Origin: Amycolatopsis roodepoortensis
Lineage (GTDB): Bacteria > Actinomycetota > Actinomycetes > Mycobacteriales > Pseudonocardiaceae
Assembly (NCBI RefSeq): GCF_014873915.1
Contig: NZ_JADBEJ010000005.1
Span: forward strand, 2,170,001-2,234,000
Reading direction: 5' to 3'
Length of the DNA: 64,000 nt
Program-made: the position numbers and the translations under genes
Shown here: in pieces, positions 14,746 to 23,425 of the stretch
Numbering within the stretch: position 1 is the first letter of the stretch
Layout of the letters: the number at the start of each line of letters is the position of its first letter
Notes under the pieces: generated by a model
What the model saw: the letters and a program-made list of their open reading frames with translations, nothing else
Databases searched by the model: none
What the model was told of the DNA's origin: nothing

Positions 14746-15437
14746 CCGCCACTGCCGACTACAAGACCCTCGCCGAACGGGCTTCGAAGGAGCTCGCGGA
14801 GGCGACCGCGACCGAAGCCCTGCGCTGGACCGCGGAGACCTTCGGCGACGACTTCATCGTCGCGTCGAACATGCAGGACGCCGTCCTCATCGATCTGGCC
14901 ACCCAGGTCAAACCCGACGTCGACGTGCTGTTCCTGCAGACCGGCTACCACTTCCCCGAGACCATCGGCACCCGTGACGCCGTGCAGGCGGTGTACCCGG
15001 GCGTGCGGATCGTCAACGCCGAGGCCGAACAGAGCGTCGCCGAACAGGACGCCGAGTACGGGCCGAAGCTGCACGAACGCGACCCGAACCAGTGCTGCCA
15101 CCTGCGCAAGGTCGTGCCGCTGCGGAACACGCTCGCGAAGTACTCGGCGTGGGTGACCGGCGTCCGCCGCGTCGACGCGCCGACCCGCGCGAACACCCCC
15201 ATCGTCACCTGGGACGACCGCAACGGGCTGGTGAAGATCAACCCGATCGCGCCGTGGTCCGACGACGAGTTCAGGGACTACATCGACGAGCACGGGATCC
15301 TCGAGAACCCGTTGGTGTCCATCGGCTATCTGTCGATCGGCTGCGCGCCGTGCACGGCGAAGGTCGCTCCGGGCCAGGACCCGCGCAGCGGCCGGTGGGC
15401 CGGGCAGGGCAAGACCGAGTGCGGTTTGCACGGGTGA
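14742..15437 (+). CDS. cysH: Assimilatory adenylylsulfate (APS) reductase
   Basis: This 231-residue protein reduces APS to sulfite with thioredoxin. It has the [4Fe-4S] cysteine pairs C118-C119 and C201-C204 (GCAPCT) that separate APS from PAPS reductases. The catalytic KTECGLH (C227) sits at the C-terminus. The operon has no cysC (APS kinase), which agrees with direct use of APS. The start ATG 14742 overlaps the stop of the zinc-ribbon gene. Confidence 0.92.
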   Translation: MTATADYKTLAERASKELAEATATEALRWTAETFGDDFIVASNMQDAVLIDLATQVKPDVDVLFLQTGYHFPETIGTRDAVQAVYPGVRIVNAEAEQSVAEQDAEYGPKLHERDPNQCCHLRKVVPLRNTLAKYSAWVTGVRRVDAPTRANTPIVTWDDRNGLVKINPIAPWSDDEFRDYIDEHGILENPLVSIGYLSIGCAPCTAKVAPGQDPRSGRWAGQGKTECGLHG

Positions 15438-15448
15438 GAAGGGACGAC

Positions 15449-16369
15449 ATGACCACGCTCGAACCAGTCGCCGCCGCGGCACAGGACAACCTGGCGGCCT
15501 TGGAATCCGAGGCCATCCACATCTTCCGCGAGGTGGCGGGCGAGTTCGACCGGCCGGTGATCCTGTTCTCCGGCGGCAAGGACTCGACGCTCCTGCTGCA
15601 CCTGGCGATCAAGGCGTTCTGGCCCGCTCCGGTGCCGTTCCCGTTGCTGCACGTGGACACCGGGCACAACTTCGACGAGGTCATCGACTTCCGCGACCGT
15701 GTCGTCGAGCAGCACGGGTTGCGGCTGGTCGTGGCGAAGGTCCAGGACTGGATCGACGACGGCAGGCTCGAAGAGCGCGCCGACGGCATGCGCAACCCGC
15801 TGCAGACCACGCCGCTGCTCGACACGATCGCCGAGAACAAGTTCGACGCGGTCTTCGGCGGCGGGCGCCGCGACGAGGAGCGCGCTCGCGCCAAGGAGCG
15901 GATCTTCAGTCTGCGCAATGCTTTCGGCCAGTGGGAGCCGCGGCGGCAGCGCCCCGAACTGTGGAACCTCTACAACGGCCGCCACCGCCCCGGCGAGCAG
16001 GTCCGCGTCTTCCCGCTGTCCAACTGGACCGAGGCGGACGTCTGGAACTACATCGCGCGGGAGAAGGTCGAGCTGCCGTCGATCTACTACGCGCACCGGC
16101 GCGAGGTCTACCAGCGCGACGGCATGTGGCTGGCCGAAGGCCCGTGGGGCGGGCCGAGGCCGGACGAGGTCGTCAAGGAACTGACCGTGCGCTACCGGAC
16201 CGTCGGCGACGGTTCGTGCACGGGCGCCATCGAATCGACCGCCGCCACGGTGGACGAGGTCATCGCCGAGGTCTCGGCCTCCCGGCTCACCGAACGCGGC
16301 GCCACCCGCGCCGACGACCGGATGTCGGAGGCGGCGATGGAAGACCGCAAGCGGGAAGGGTACTTCTGA
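15449..16369 (+). CDS. cysD: Sulfate adenylyltransferase subunit 2
   Basis: This 306-residue protein is the catalytic ATP sulfurylase subunit, which adenylates sulfate. The PP-loop VILFSGGKDSTLLL is near residue 37. LLHVDTGHNFDEVI, GGGRRDEERARAKERIFS and YRTVGDGSCTGAIES match CysD throughout. The ATG at 15449 follows GAGAAGGGA. The long upstream extension in the same frame overlaps cysH and is rejected. The stop forms TGATG with cysN, so the two subunits are translationally coupled. Confidence 0.95.
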   Translation: MTTLEPVAAAAQDNLAALESEAIHIFREVAGEFDRPVILFSGGKDSTLLLHLAIKAFWPAPVPFPLLHVDTGHNFDEVIDFRDRVVEQHGLRLVVAKVQDWIDDGRLEERADGMRNPLQTTPLLDTIAENKFDAVFGGGRRDEERARAKERIFSLRNAFGQWEPRRQRPELWNLYNGRHRPGEQVRVFPLSNWTEADVWNYIAREKVELPSIYYAHRREVYQRDGMWLAEGPWGGPRPDEVVKELTVRYRTVGDGSCTGAIESTAATVDEVIAEVSASRLTERGATRADDRMSEAAMEDRKREGYF

Positions 16370-17631
16370 TGTCCAGCCTCCTCAGGCTCGCGACCGCGGG
16401 CAGTGTGGACGACGGGAAGTCGACCCTGGTCGGGCGGCTCCTGTACGACACCAAATCCGTCCTCGCCGACCAGCTGGACGCGGTCACCCGCGCCAGTGTC
16501 GACAAAGGACTGTCCACTCCGGACCTCTCCCTGCTCGTGGACGGCCTGCGCTCGGAACGCGAGCAGGGCATCACGATCGACGTGGCGTACCGGTACTTCG
16601 CGACTCCGAAGCGCAGTTTCGTGCTCGCGGACACACCGGGGCACGTGCAGTACACCCGGAACACGGTGACCGGGGCGTCCACCGCGCAGCTGGCCGTGCT
16701 GCTGGTCGACGCGCGCAAGGGCGTCATCGAGCAGACCCGCCGTCACGCCGCGGTGCTCGCGCTGCTGGGCGTCCCGAACCTGGTGCTGGCGGTCAACAAG
16801 ATCGACCTCGTCGGCTACGACGAAGCGACGTTCACCGTGATCGCCGAGGAGTTCGCCGAGCACGCCGCTTCGCTGGGCTACGAGCGGGGTTCCGTGCTCG
16901 CGGTGCCGGTTTCGGCGCTGGTGGGCGACAACGTGGCGGAGAAGTCGGACAAGACCCCCTGGTACGCCGGCCCGACGCTGCTGGAGCACCTGGAAACCGT
17001 GCCCGTGGCGCCGGATCCGCACGATTCGGCGTTCCGGTTCCCGGTGCAGTACGTGATCCGGCCACGCACGGCCGACCACCCCGACTACCGCGGGTACGCG
17101 GGGCAGATCGCGGCGGGCACCGTCCGTCCGGGCGACGAGATCGTCGTACTGCCGCAGGGAATCCGCAGCCGGGTGGAAGCCATCGACACCGCCGACGGGC
17201 CGCTCGCCGAAGCCGGCGCCGGCACCTCGGTGACGCTGTTGCTCACCGACGACGTCGACATCTCGCGGGGCGACCTGATCGCCGCCGCGGACCGGCAGCC
17301 GACGGTGACCGACGAGATCACCGCGACCCTGTGCTGGCTGTCGGCCAAGGCGCTCAAACCGGGCGCGCGGGTACTGGTGAAGCACGGGACGCGGACGGTG
17401 CAGGCCCTCGTCGGCGAACTCCACGCGCGGTTCGACGAGCAGACGTTGTCCAGTGTGGACGATCCGGGCACGTTGGAGCTCAACGACATCGGCCGGGTCA
17501 CGCTCCGGCTTGCCGAGGAGATCGGCGTCGACGACTACGGCGTCAGCCCGCGGACGGGCGCTTTCCTGGTCATCGACCCGAAGGACGGCGATACACTGGC
17601 GGCCGGACTCGTCGGCGAAAGGTTCGCATGA
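16369..17631 (+). CDS. cysN: Sulfate adenylyltransferase GTPase subunit
   Basis: This 420-residue protein is an EF-Tu-like GTPase that powers APS synthesis with CysD. G motifs: GSVDDGKSTLVGRLLYD, the switch region REQGITIDVAYRYF, DTPGH, and NKIDLV. Beta-barrel domains follow. It lacks the C-terminal APS kinase found in CysNC fusions, again fitting the APS reductase route. It overlaps cysD by one base and the chelatase gene by four. Confidence 0.94.
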   Translation: MSSLLRLATAGSVDDGKSTLVGRLLYDTKSVLADQLDAVTRASVDKGLSTPDLSLLVDGLRSEREQGITIDVAYRYFATPKRSFVLADTPGHVQYTRNTVTGASTAQLAVLLVDARKGVIEQTRRHAAVLALLGVPNLVLAVNKIDLVGYDEATFTVIAEEFAEHAASLGYERGSVLAVPVSALVGDNVAEKSDKTPWYAGPTLLEHLETVPVAPDPHDSAFRFPVQYVIRPRTADHPDYRGYAGQIAAGTVRPGDEIVVLPQGIRSRVEAIDTADGPLAEAGAGTSVTLLLTDDVDISRGDLIAAADRQPTVTDEITATLCWLSAKALKPGARVLVKHGTRTVQALVGELHARFDEQTLSSVDDPGTLELNDIGRVTLRLAEEIGVDDYGVSPRTGAFLVIDPKDGDTLAAGLVGERFA

Positions 17632-18365
17632 CCCCACCGCTCCTCGCCGTCGCACACGGCAGCCGCGATCCGCGGTCCGCCGCGACCATCCGTGCCCTGC
17701 TGGACGTCTCCCGTGGGCTGGCGCCGGAAGTCGACATCCGTGAGTCCTTTTTGGATCTTTCGGAGCCGTTGCTCACCGACGCCCTGCGTGGCCTCTACAC
17801 CGAGGGGCATCGCGAGGTCGTCGTGGTACCCCTGCTGCTCGGTGTCGCGTACCACGCCCGGGTCGACCTGCCCGCGCTGGTCGCCGAGGCGACCGCGGAC
17901 TGTCCGGGCCTCGACGTGCGGGTTTCCGGGGTGCTGGGTATCGACCCGCTCATCGAGACGGTCGCGCTGGACCGGCTCACCGAGGCGGGAGCCGACCTGG
18001 ACGACCCCGGCCTGGGCGTCCTGCTGGCCGGTGTCGGTTCGTCGAACGTCGCGGCGAACGACGCGGTCGCCGGGATCACCACCCGCTGGCAGCTGCGTCG
18101 AGGATTGCTCGCCACGCCGGCCTTCGCCAGCGCCGCGCAGCCGGACGTGCCCGCCGCCATCGCGCGGTTGCGGCTCAACGGCGCGCAGCGGCTCGCGGTC
18201 GCGGGCTGGTTCCTCGCGCCGGGGCTCCTGCCGGACCGGATCGCGTGCCTGGCCCGCGAAGCCGACCCGTCGGTGATCGTCGCCGGGCCGCTGGGCCCGG
18301 ATCCGCGGATCGCCGGGCTCGTCCTGGACCGCTACGACGTCGCCGCCGCCCGGCTCGCCGCCTGA
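17628..18365 (+). CDS. CbiX/SirB-like sirohydrochlorin chelatase
   Basis: This 245-residue protein is a two-lobed class II chelatase. It opens LLAVAHGSRDPRS, with the metal-binding histidine of CbiX/SirB, and continues VVVVPLLLGVAYHARVDLP with a second histidine. The second half repeats the fold (VLLAGVGSSN, AVAGWFLAPGLLPD). Last in the sulfite reductase operon, its likely job is ferrochelation of sirohydrochlorin to make the siroheme of NirA. A cobalt role is possible but less likely here. The ATG overlaps the cysN stop. Confidence 0.82.
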   Translation: MTPPLLAVAHGSRDPRSAATIRALLDVSRGLAPEVDIRESFLDLSEPLLTDALRGLYTEGHREVVVVPLLLGVAYHARVDLPALVAEATADCPGLDVRVSGVLGIDPLIETVALDRLTEAGADLDDPGLGVLLAGVGSSNVAANDAVAGITTRWQLRRGLLATPAFASAAQPDVPAAIARLRLNGAQRLAVAGWFLAPGLLPDRIACLAREADPSVIVAGPLGPDPRIAGLVLDRYDVAAARLAA

Positions 18366-18430
18366 TCGTTCATCGGCTCAGTAGCACGACCCCGTCCCGT
18401 ACGGGCGCTTGATACCGATTTTCGGTGGGT

Positions 18431-18470
18431 TCCGTTCCCAGTTCCGTGACACCCCGCGTATGGGAACGGA
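18431..18470. terminator. Inverted repeat after the sulfur operon
   Basis: TCCGTTCCCA (18431-18440) is perfectly inverted as TGGGAACGGA (18461-18470), followed by GATTTCTT. The 20-base loop is long for a terminator, so it could instead be an operator for the next gene. It lies between the chelatase gene and the secreted-protein promoter. Confidence 0.4.
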
Positions 18471-18476
18471 GATTTC

Positions 18477-18506
18477 TTGACGAGTTACTTAACTTGCCGG
18501 TAACTC
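18477..18506 (+). promoter_or_regulatory. Promoter with overlapping dyad for the secreted protein gene
   Basis: TTGACG (18477-18482) and TAACTC (18501-18506) are spaced 18 bases apart as a plausible -35/-10 pair. AGTTAC (18483-18488) is inverted as GTAACT (18500-18505), covering the spacer and -10. Such placement suggests repression by a dimeric regulator. Confidence 0.4.
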
Positions 18507-18560
18507 TCTAAACGCTGCGCAGCTCCCTCTCTCCCCATCGAACCCCCAGGTAGGTGGAAC

Positions 18561-19184
18561 ATGAAGGCTGCCATCCGTGCCCTGGTCTGTGCCTCGGCCG
18601 TGCTCGTCCCGCTCGCCGGTCTCGCCGCACCGGCTTCCGCGGCGACCACCGTCGTCTTCGACTGCGAGGCGAAGCCGCCGCTCGTCGGTAACAAGTACCT
18701 CAAGCTGAACCAGGACGCCGACGTCACCGCTCCGGCCACGGTCGCTCCCGGCGCCGCGCTCGACGTCGTCATCGACCCGGCGCCGAACACCGTCCCGGCC
18801 GAGGTCAGCGGCTACCAGGTCAAGAACATCAAGGACTTCTCCCTGAAGATCCCCATCCCGGCGAACTCGACCTGGGTCGGCGCCGACCTCGCCGGCGGCT
18901 CCGGCATCGGCTCGACCCCGCCGAAGATCACCGTCTCCGGCAGCGTCGCGACGCTGAGCTTCCCCGGCCCGATCGCGGGCGGTTCGACGTTCGAACTGCC
19001 GACCGTGACCGCCCATCTGACCGCGGGCTCGTCCGGCACCATCGAGACGAAACTGGGCGGGACCAGCTACAGCGACCCGGGCCTGACGTTCACCGCCGTG
19101 GTCAGCGCCGGTTTCGACGTCTCCGCCCCGACCACCTGTTTCCCGAACCCGAGCCCGACGTTCACCACGACGACGATCGGCTGA
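18561..19184 (+). CDS. Conserved actinobacterial secreted protein, function unknown
   Basis: This 207-residue protein begins with a clear signal peptide (MKAAIRALVCASAVLVPLAG ... APASA, cut near residue 28). The mature part has one cysteine near each end (VFDCEAK and TTCFPN), likely bonded. In between are alternating hydrophobic/polar beta-strands with a lipid- or ligand-binding character (SLKIPIPANSTWVGADL, GSVATLSFPGPIAGGSTFELP). Similar proteins are common in Nocardia, Rhodococcus and Amycolatopsis under various names. I would not assign an activity. It stands alone, with its own promoter. Confidence 0.6.
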   Translation: MKAAIRALVCASAVLVPLAGLAAPASAATTVVFDCEAKPPLVGNKYLKLNQDADVTAPATVAPGAALDVVIDPAPNTVPAEVSGYQVKNIKDFSLKIPIPANSTWVGADLAGGSGIGSTPPKITVSGSVATLSFPGPIAGGSTFELPTVTAHLTAGSSGTIETKLGGTSYSDPGLTFTAVVSAGFDVSAPTTCFPNPSPTFTTTTIG

Positions 19185-19262
19185 CCCGTGCCTGCGCCAC
19201 CGTCCTCGGGATGGTGGCGCAGGCCACTGCCCGGCCCGACTTCGCTCGTGCGAAGGTGGGGC

Positions 19263-20036
19263 ATGGCTGACGAACTGGTGCACTACGACGTGGTGGGCGG
19301 CACCGCCACGATCACCCTGGACTCCCCGCACAACCGGAACGCGCTCTCCGCCCAGCTGCGGCGTGAACTGAGCGAATCGCTGGACAAGGCGAAGTCGGAC
19401 GACGCGGTGCGGGTCATCGTGCTCACCCACACCGGCCCGGTGTTCTGTGCGGGCATGGATCTCAAGGAGGCCCGCGGCGCCGGTGCGGGCGCCCAGGGCG
19501 TCAACGAGTTCCCGAAGATCCTCGAACAGCTGTGGACCAGCCCCAAACCGGTCGTGGCGAAGCTGGCGGGCCCCGCGCGGGCGGGTGGGATCGGCATGGT
19601 GGCCGCGACCGACATCGCCGTGGCCGTCCACGAAGCGACCTTCGCCTTCTCCGAGGTGCGGATCGGTGTCGTCCCCGCCGTCATCTCGCTCACCGTGCTG
19701 CCACGGCTCAACGCCCGCGCCGCGCACGAGCTCTTCCTGACCGGTGACACCTTCGACGCGAAGCGCGCCGTCGAGATCGGCCTGCTGAACTCCGCCGTTA
19801 CCGCCGACGAACTCGACGGCGAGGTCGCCCGCTACGTCAAGGCGCTCGCCCTCGGCGGACCGAAGGCGCTCGCGGCGACGAAGGAACTGCTCAGCAAGCC
19901 TCGCCCGGCGACGCCGTCCGAAGGCTTCGAGGCCATGAACAAGCTGTCCGCCGGATTCTTCGCGAGCGAAGAAGGACAGGAGGGCATCACGGCGTTCGCG
20001 CAGAAGCGCAAGCCGAACTGGGTTCCGGAGGCCTAG
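19263..20036 (+). CDS. Enoyl-CoA hydratase/isomerase family protein (LiuC-like)
   Basis: This 257-residue crotonase starts at ATG 19263. An earlier in-frame start would add a non-conserved Pro/Ser-rich leader. The oxyanion-hole blocks are FCAGMDLKEA and ARAGGIGMVAATDIAVA. The second catalytic glutamate appears in FAFSEVRIGVVPAVIS, but the first is replaced by Met in GGIGM. The combination SEVRIGVVPAVIS resembles LiuC/AtuE-type (methylglutaconyl or geranoyl) CoA hydratases rather than classical EchA. It probably acts in branched-chain acyl-CoA breakdown. No partner genes lie nearby. Confidence 0.75.
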   Translation: MADELVHYDVVGGTATITLDSPHNRNALSAQLRRELSESLDKAKSDDAVRVIVLTHTGPVFCAGMDLKEARGAGAGAQGVNEFPKILEQLWTSPKPVVAKLAGPARAGGIGMVAATDIAVAVHEATFAFSEVRIGVVPAVISLTVLPRLNARAAHELFLTGDTFDAKRAVEIGLLNSAVTADELDGEVARYVKALALGGPKALAATKELLSKPRPATPSEGFEAMNKLSAGFFASEEGQEGITAFAQKRKPNWVPEA

Positions 20037-20041
20037 CCGGT

Positions 20042-20095
20042 GTCTCTCAAGGCGCGCGTGCCCGCACCCAATAAACCGACTCCGGTTTGAGAGAC
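20042..20095. terminator. Inverted repeat between convergent genes
   Basis: GTCTCTCAA (20042-20050) is inverted as TTGAGAGAC (20087-20095). An inner hairpin AAACCG/CGGTTT (20073-20088) competes with its 3' end. It sits between the convergent crotonase and barstar genes and probably ends both transcripts. Confidence 0.45.
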
Positions 20096-20100
20096 CCGCT

Positions 20101-20457
20101 CTAGTCCGGCAAGACGACAGTGAGGCGCCGGGAGTCCTTCCGGTCACCGGAGGGCCCCAGCGCCCGCTGCGCGTCGGACAGCACGCTCCGCACGGCCAGG
20201 TATGCCTTGGGATCGCGCTCCCTGAGACCCGAGGAGCCGGACCAGATCAGCACGTGCTCGCCGGCCGGGAGCCACGACAGGTCGGTGAGGCAGTCGTAGA
20301 GCGCGTCGAGGTTCTTCCCGAAGTAATCGGGGAACGACAACGCCGCCGCGATCGCGTCGAGCGTCGTGTCCTTGTCGACCGTCCGCGTGCCGTCGATCAG
20401 ATGCGGGTACGCGCCGCGGGCGAACGCCTTGTCCGCCGCTTCCTTGCCCGCGCTCAT
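20101..20457 (-). CDS. Barstar-family RNase inhibitor
   Basis: This 118-residue protein has the barstar core: HLIDGTRTVDKDTTLDAIAAALSFPDYFGKNLDALYDCLTDL, where FGxNLDAL(Y/W)DCL is the barnase-binding helix signature, then HVLIWSGSS. Barstar folds block barnase-like guanyl RNases in the cytoplasm. The ATG overlaps the stop of the RNase gene upstream (ATGA), so toxin and inhibitor are co-translated. This is the expected immunity partner. Confidence 0.88.
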   Translation of the reverse strand: MSAGKEAADKAFARGAYPHLIDGTRTVDKDTTLDAIAAALSFPDYFGKNLDALYDCLTDLSWLPAGEHVLIWSGSSGLRERDPKAYLAVRSVLSDAQRALGPSGDRKDSRRLTVVLPD

Positions 20458-20933
20458 CGGCTGGGATCCACGACGACGAAGGACTTGTAGTGGTCCTCGG
20501 TGTAGTACAGCTCCTTGCCGCCACCGGTCACCAGCCGCCTCGCCCCGCGATCAGGGCTGCCCGGCGTCTTGACCGTGTATTCCCGGTAGTAGCCGGAACC
20601 CTTGGCCGGCAGGACCTTCTCCCGGTTCTGGAAGGTGACGTCGTCGTTGCGCGGATACGGGTACGGCCCGCCCGCCTGGATGAGCTTCCAGGTGTCGGAC
20701 GCCTGCGGGGGAAGCCCGGTGAGCGGTTTGACCGGGAGCCCGGACTCCGCCCCCGCGACCTTGCCCTTCGCGCCGCTCGCCGCGGCGTCGCCCGACGGCG
20801 CGGCCGAAGCGGACGAACTCGCCGGAGCGCTCTTCGTGTCGTCACCGCTGATGCCGTCCTTGACGAACCAGCCTGCGAGCACCAGCACGATCAGGCCGAT
20901 CAGGGCGGCGGTGATCCGCCTACGGTTGAACAT
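20454..20933 (-). CDS. Exported guanyl-specific ribonuclease (barnase/RNase Sa type)
   Basis: This 159-residue protein has an N-terminal hydrophobic export or anchor segment (ITAALIGLIVLVLAGWFV) and an Ala/Ser linker. A C-terminal catalytic domain of about 95 residues follows: FQNREKVLPAKGSGYYREYTV with the base glutamate, PDRGARRLVTG with the arginine, and YYTEDHYKSF with the catalytic histidine, the Glu-Arg-His set of RNase Sa and barnase. It cleaves RNA after guanosine. The linked barstar protects the producer before export. It may serve in competition or nutrient gain. No secretion-system genes are adjacent. Confidence 0.85.
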   Translation of the reverse strand: MFNRRRITAALIGLIVLVLAGWFVKDGISGDDTKSAPASSSASAAPSGDAAASGAKGKVAGAESGLPVKPLTGLPPQASDTWKLIQAGGPYPYPRNDDVTFQNREKVLPAKGSGYYREYTVKTPGSPDRGARRLVTGGGKELYYTEDHYKSFVVVDPSR

Positions 20934-20944
20934 GGTGTGCCAGC

Positions 20945-21148
20945 TTAGGACGGCCGGTCGGAGTCGTTCGCATCGCGGGCCGTGCCGAAGAACCGGGCGA
21001 GCTTGCCGAACACCGTGTCGAGCACCAGGGCCGCGACCAGGCACAGCGGCACCACGACCGCCATGACCAGCACGAACTGCACGGGAAACGGGGCCTGCGC
21101 GAGCCATAGCTCGACGCCGTCCCACCAGTCTGCAAGCCCGTTGAACAC
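20945..21148 (-). CDS. Small single-helix membrane protein
   Basis: This 67-residue protein from GTG 21148 has one long hydrophobic helix (FVLVMAVVVPLCLVAALVLDTVF) and a charged C-terminal tail. It lies 11 bases upstream of the RNase gene in the same direction and may be co-transcribed with it. Family and function are not recognised. Confidence 0.55.
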   Translation of the reverse strand: MFNGLADWWDGVELWLAQAPFPVQFVLVMAVVVPLCLVAALVLDTVFGKLARFFGTARDANDSDRPS

Positions 21149-21207
21149 GCTGTGAGCCTACGCTCGCGCCCGCTGCCACCACCGGTCAGGCCATGTAGGT
21201 TGCTGAC

Positions 21208-22185
21208 ATGTTCGCCGTTTACGCTTCCGAACCCAACGCCGAAAAGCCGCTGGACTCGCTCGTGATCGGCGAGCGACCCGAGCCCGACGTGCCCGAAGGC
21301 TGGGTGCGGGTCGGCATCAAGGCCGCCAGCCTCAACATGCACGACCTGTGGACGTTGCGCGGCGTCGGCATCAAACCCGAGCAATTCCCGATGATCCTGG
21401 GCTGCGACGGCGCGGGCACCCTCGACGACGGCACCGAGGTCGTCGTCCACTCGGTGATCAACGCCCCGGGCTGGCAGGGCGACGACACTCTCGACCCGAA
21501 GCGCACCCTGCTCACCGAGAAGTACCAAGGCACCTTCGCCGAGCAGGTCGTGGTTCCCGCGCGCAACGTCGTGCCGAAGCCGTCGAGCCTGACCTTCGCC
21601 GAAGCCGCGACCATGGGCACGGCGTGGCTGACCGCGTACCGGATGCTCTTCGTGAAGTCCGGGCTGCGGCCGGGACAGACGATGCTCGTGCAGGGCGCCT
21701 CCGGCGGCGTGTCGACCGCCCTCGTCCAGCTCGGGCGCGCGGCCGGGTTCCGGGTCTGGGTGACCGGGCGCAGCGAAGAAAAGCGTGCGCTGGCCGAGAG
21801 TCTGGGTGCACATCAGACCTTTGAGTCCGGCGCGAGGCTGCCGGAGCGGGTCGACGCCGTCTTCGAAACCGTCGGCAAGGCGACCTGGTCGCACTCGGTG
21901 AAGTCGCTCAAACCGGGCGGGATCATCGTCGTTTCGGGCTCCACCAGCGGCCCGGACGCTCACGCGGAGTTGCAGCGCGTGTTCTTTCTGCAACTGCGTA
22001 TCGCGGGTTCGACCATGGGGACCAGGGACGAACTGAACGATCTCCTCGCCTACCTGGAGCTCACGGGGGTCCGTCCGCAGATCGGCACCGAGCTGCCGTT
22101 CTCCGAAGCCGAAACCGGGTTTAAGAACATGCTCGACGGGGAAACCTCCGGCAAGGTGGTCTTCACACATTCATCGGAGGGGTGA
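21208..22185 (+). CDS. Zinc-type alcohol dehydrogenase/quinone oxidoreductase-like protein
   Basis: This 325-residue MDR-family enzyme begins with the GroES-like domain (VRVGIKAASLNMHDLWTLRG). A Rossmann domain follows with MLVQGASGGVSTALVQLGRAAGFRVWVTGRSEEKR, an NADPH-binding pattern. The structural-zinc cysteine cluster is missing and the catalytic cysteine is absent, so it resembles zinc-free quinone/enoyl reductases. Substrate unknown. It is divergent from the small membrane protein and transcribed alone. Confidence 0.8.
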   Translation: MFAVYASEPNAEKPLDSLVIGERPEPDVPEGWVRVGIKAASLNMHDLWTLRGVGIKPEQFPMILGCDGAGTLDDGTEVVVHSVINAPGWQGDDTLDPKRTLLTEKYQGTFAEQVVVPARNVVPKPSSLTFAEAATMGTAWLTAYRMLFVKSGLRPGQTMLVQGASGGVSTALVQLGRAAGFRVWVTGRSEEKRALAESLGAHQTFESGARLPERVDAVFETVGKATWSHSVKSLKPGGIIVVSGSTSGPDAHAELQRVFFLQLRIAGSTMGTRDELNDLLAYLELTGVRPQIGTELPFSEAETGFKNMLDGETSGKVVFTHSSEG

Positions 22186-22356
22186 GCTCTCCCCCTCGCC
22201 GCGATGAAGCGCGCACATAGGCGCACGTCCGCGCGTTCCGCGCAGGTCAAACAGTCATTTCGCGGTCTTGTCAAGTGTCAAGAACGTTATGACTCGGGGA
22301 GCTTTTCACGACCAAAGTTCGACCAAAATCCGACCTCTCGCGGTTAGCCTTGAAGA

Positions 22357-23400
22357 ATGACCGCATCGCAGCGGCCCGAACCGGCGGACCCCGGGGGCCG
22401 GACCAGCACCGACGCCGACCCGATCCGCGTCTCGTTCCGGCGCTACGCCGGTGTCCGCACCAGAGTGCTCGAGGTCGGGCCGCAGCCGGTGGAATCCACC
22501 GACCGTGCGCCCCGGCGGATGCTCGGCAAGCGGGCCGCCGCACGCGGGCAGGTCAAACCGACGGCGCCGAGGCTGGTGCTGCTGCACGGCTATTGCGACA
22601 GCGCCGACACCTGGCGCCCGGTTCTGGAGCTGCTCGCGGCCGCCGGTGTTCCGGCGGTCGCGGTCGATCTGCCCGGATTCGGTGACGCGCAGCCACTGCG
22701 GCCGGGCCCGATGCTCCCGCAGTTGGACGCGTTCACCGCGGCCGTGGTCAAGGAGCAGGCCGTACTCGGCACGGTGGTGCTCGCCGGCAACTCGCTCGGC
22801 GGCACGATGAGCCTCCGGGCCGCCGAGAACCACCGGCTGCCGGTCGCGGGCGTGGTGTCGATCGCCGCGCCCGGTTTCGTGGACAGCTGGCTCATCCGCA
22901 CCGTGGCCCGGTATCCACTGCCGCTCCGGATGTACTCGGCCCTCCCACTCCCGATCCCCGGTTTCCTCGTGCGCGCCGTCGCCGAGCAGGTCGTCCCCCG
23001 GCTGCTGTACGCCGACTCCTCCCTCGCGGACGCTGCTCAGGTCCGCCGCTTCACGTCGCTGTTCCCGGACTACCGGTCCACCACCACCAGGCTCGAACAG
23101 GCGAGGCAGCTCGTCGAAGAGCTGGCGAACGCGTACCGGCTCGAGGAGGTCCGCATCCCGCTCCTGGTGGTCGTCTGCGGCAAGGACAAGCTGGTCAGCG
23201 CCGCCTCCGGACGCCAGCTGCACGCGCTGGTCCCGCACAGCAGGCTGATGGTGCGCGAGGACTGGGGCCACTGCCCGCAGCTGGACGACCCCGTCGAGAT
23301 CTCCGAGCTGCTGACCTACTTCTCTGCCGGCGCGTCCAGGCCGTCGAAGATCGCCGCTCGCGTGGCCGCCGAAGTGAGCGAGGACACCGTCGCCGGATAG
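22357..23400 (+). CDS. Alpha/beta-hydrolase
   Basis: This 347-residue protein has the full alpha/beta-hydrolase set: oxyanion block LVLLHGYCDSADTW, nucleophile elbow LAGNSLGGTMSLRAA (Ser), acid VVVCGKDKLVSAA (Asp) and DWGHCPQLDDP (His). A charged N-terminal extension of about 70 residues precedes the fold and has no signal peptide. The substrate may be a lipid or small ester; nothing in the context decides it. It ends before a 14-bp hairpin that separates it from the permease gene. Confidence 0.8.
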   Translation: MTASQRPEPADPGGRTSTDADPIRVSFRRYAGVRTRVLEVGPQPVESTDRAPRRMLGKRAAARGQVKPTAPRLVLLHGYCDSADTWRPVLELLAAAGVPAVAVDLPGFGDAQPLRPGPMLPQLDAFTAAVVKEQAVLGTVVLAGNSLGGTMSLRAAENHRLPVAGVVSIAAPGFVDSWLIRTVARYPLPLRMYSALPLPIPGFLVRAVAEQVVPRLLYADSSLADAAQVRRFTSLFPDYRSTTTRLEQARQLVEELANAYRLEEVRIPLLVVVCGKDKLVSAASGRQLHALVPHSRLMVREDWGHCPQLDDPVEISELLTYFSAGASRPSKIAARVAAEVSEDTVAG

Positions 23401-23425
23401 GTGCGAAGTCCCGACTCCCGCTACG

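Noticed and set aside
20458..21182. Longer start for the RNase gene
   Set aside because: The extension runs antisense to the small membrane protein gene and would bury the export signal; ATG 20933 starts directly at the signal.
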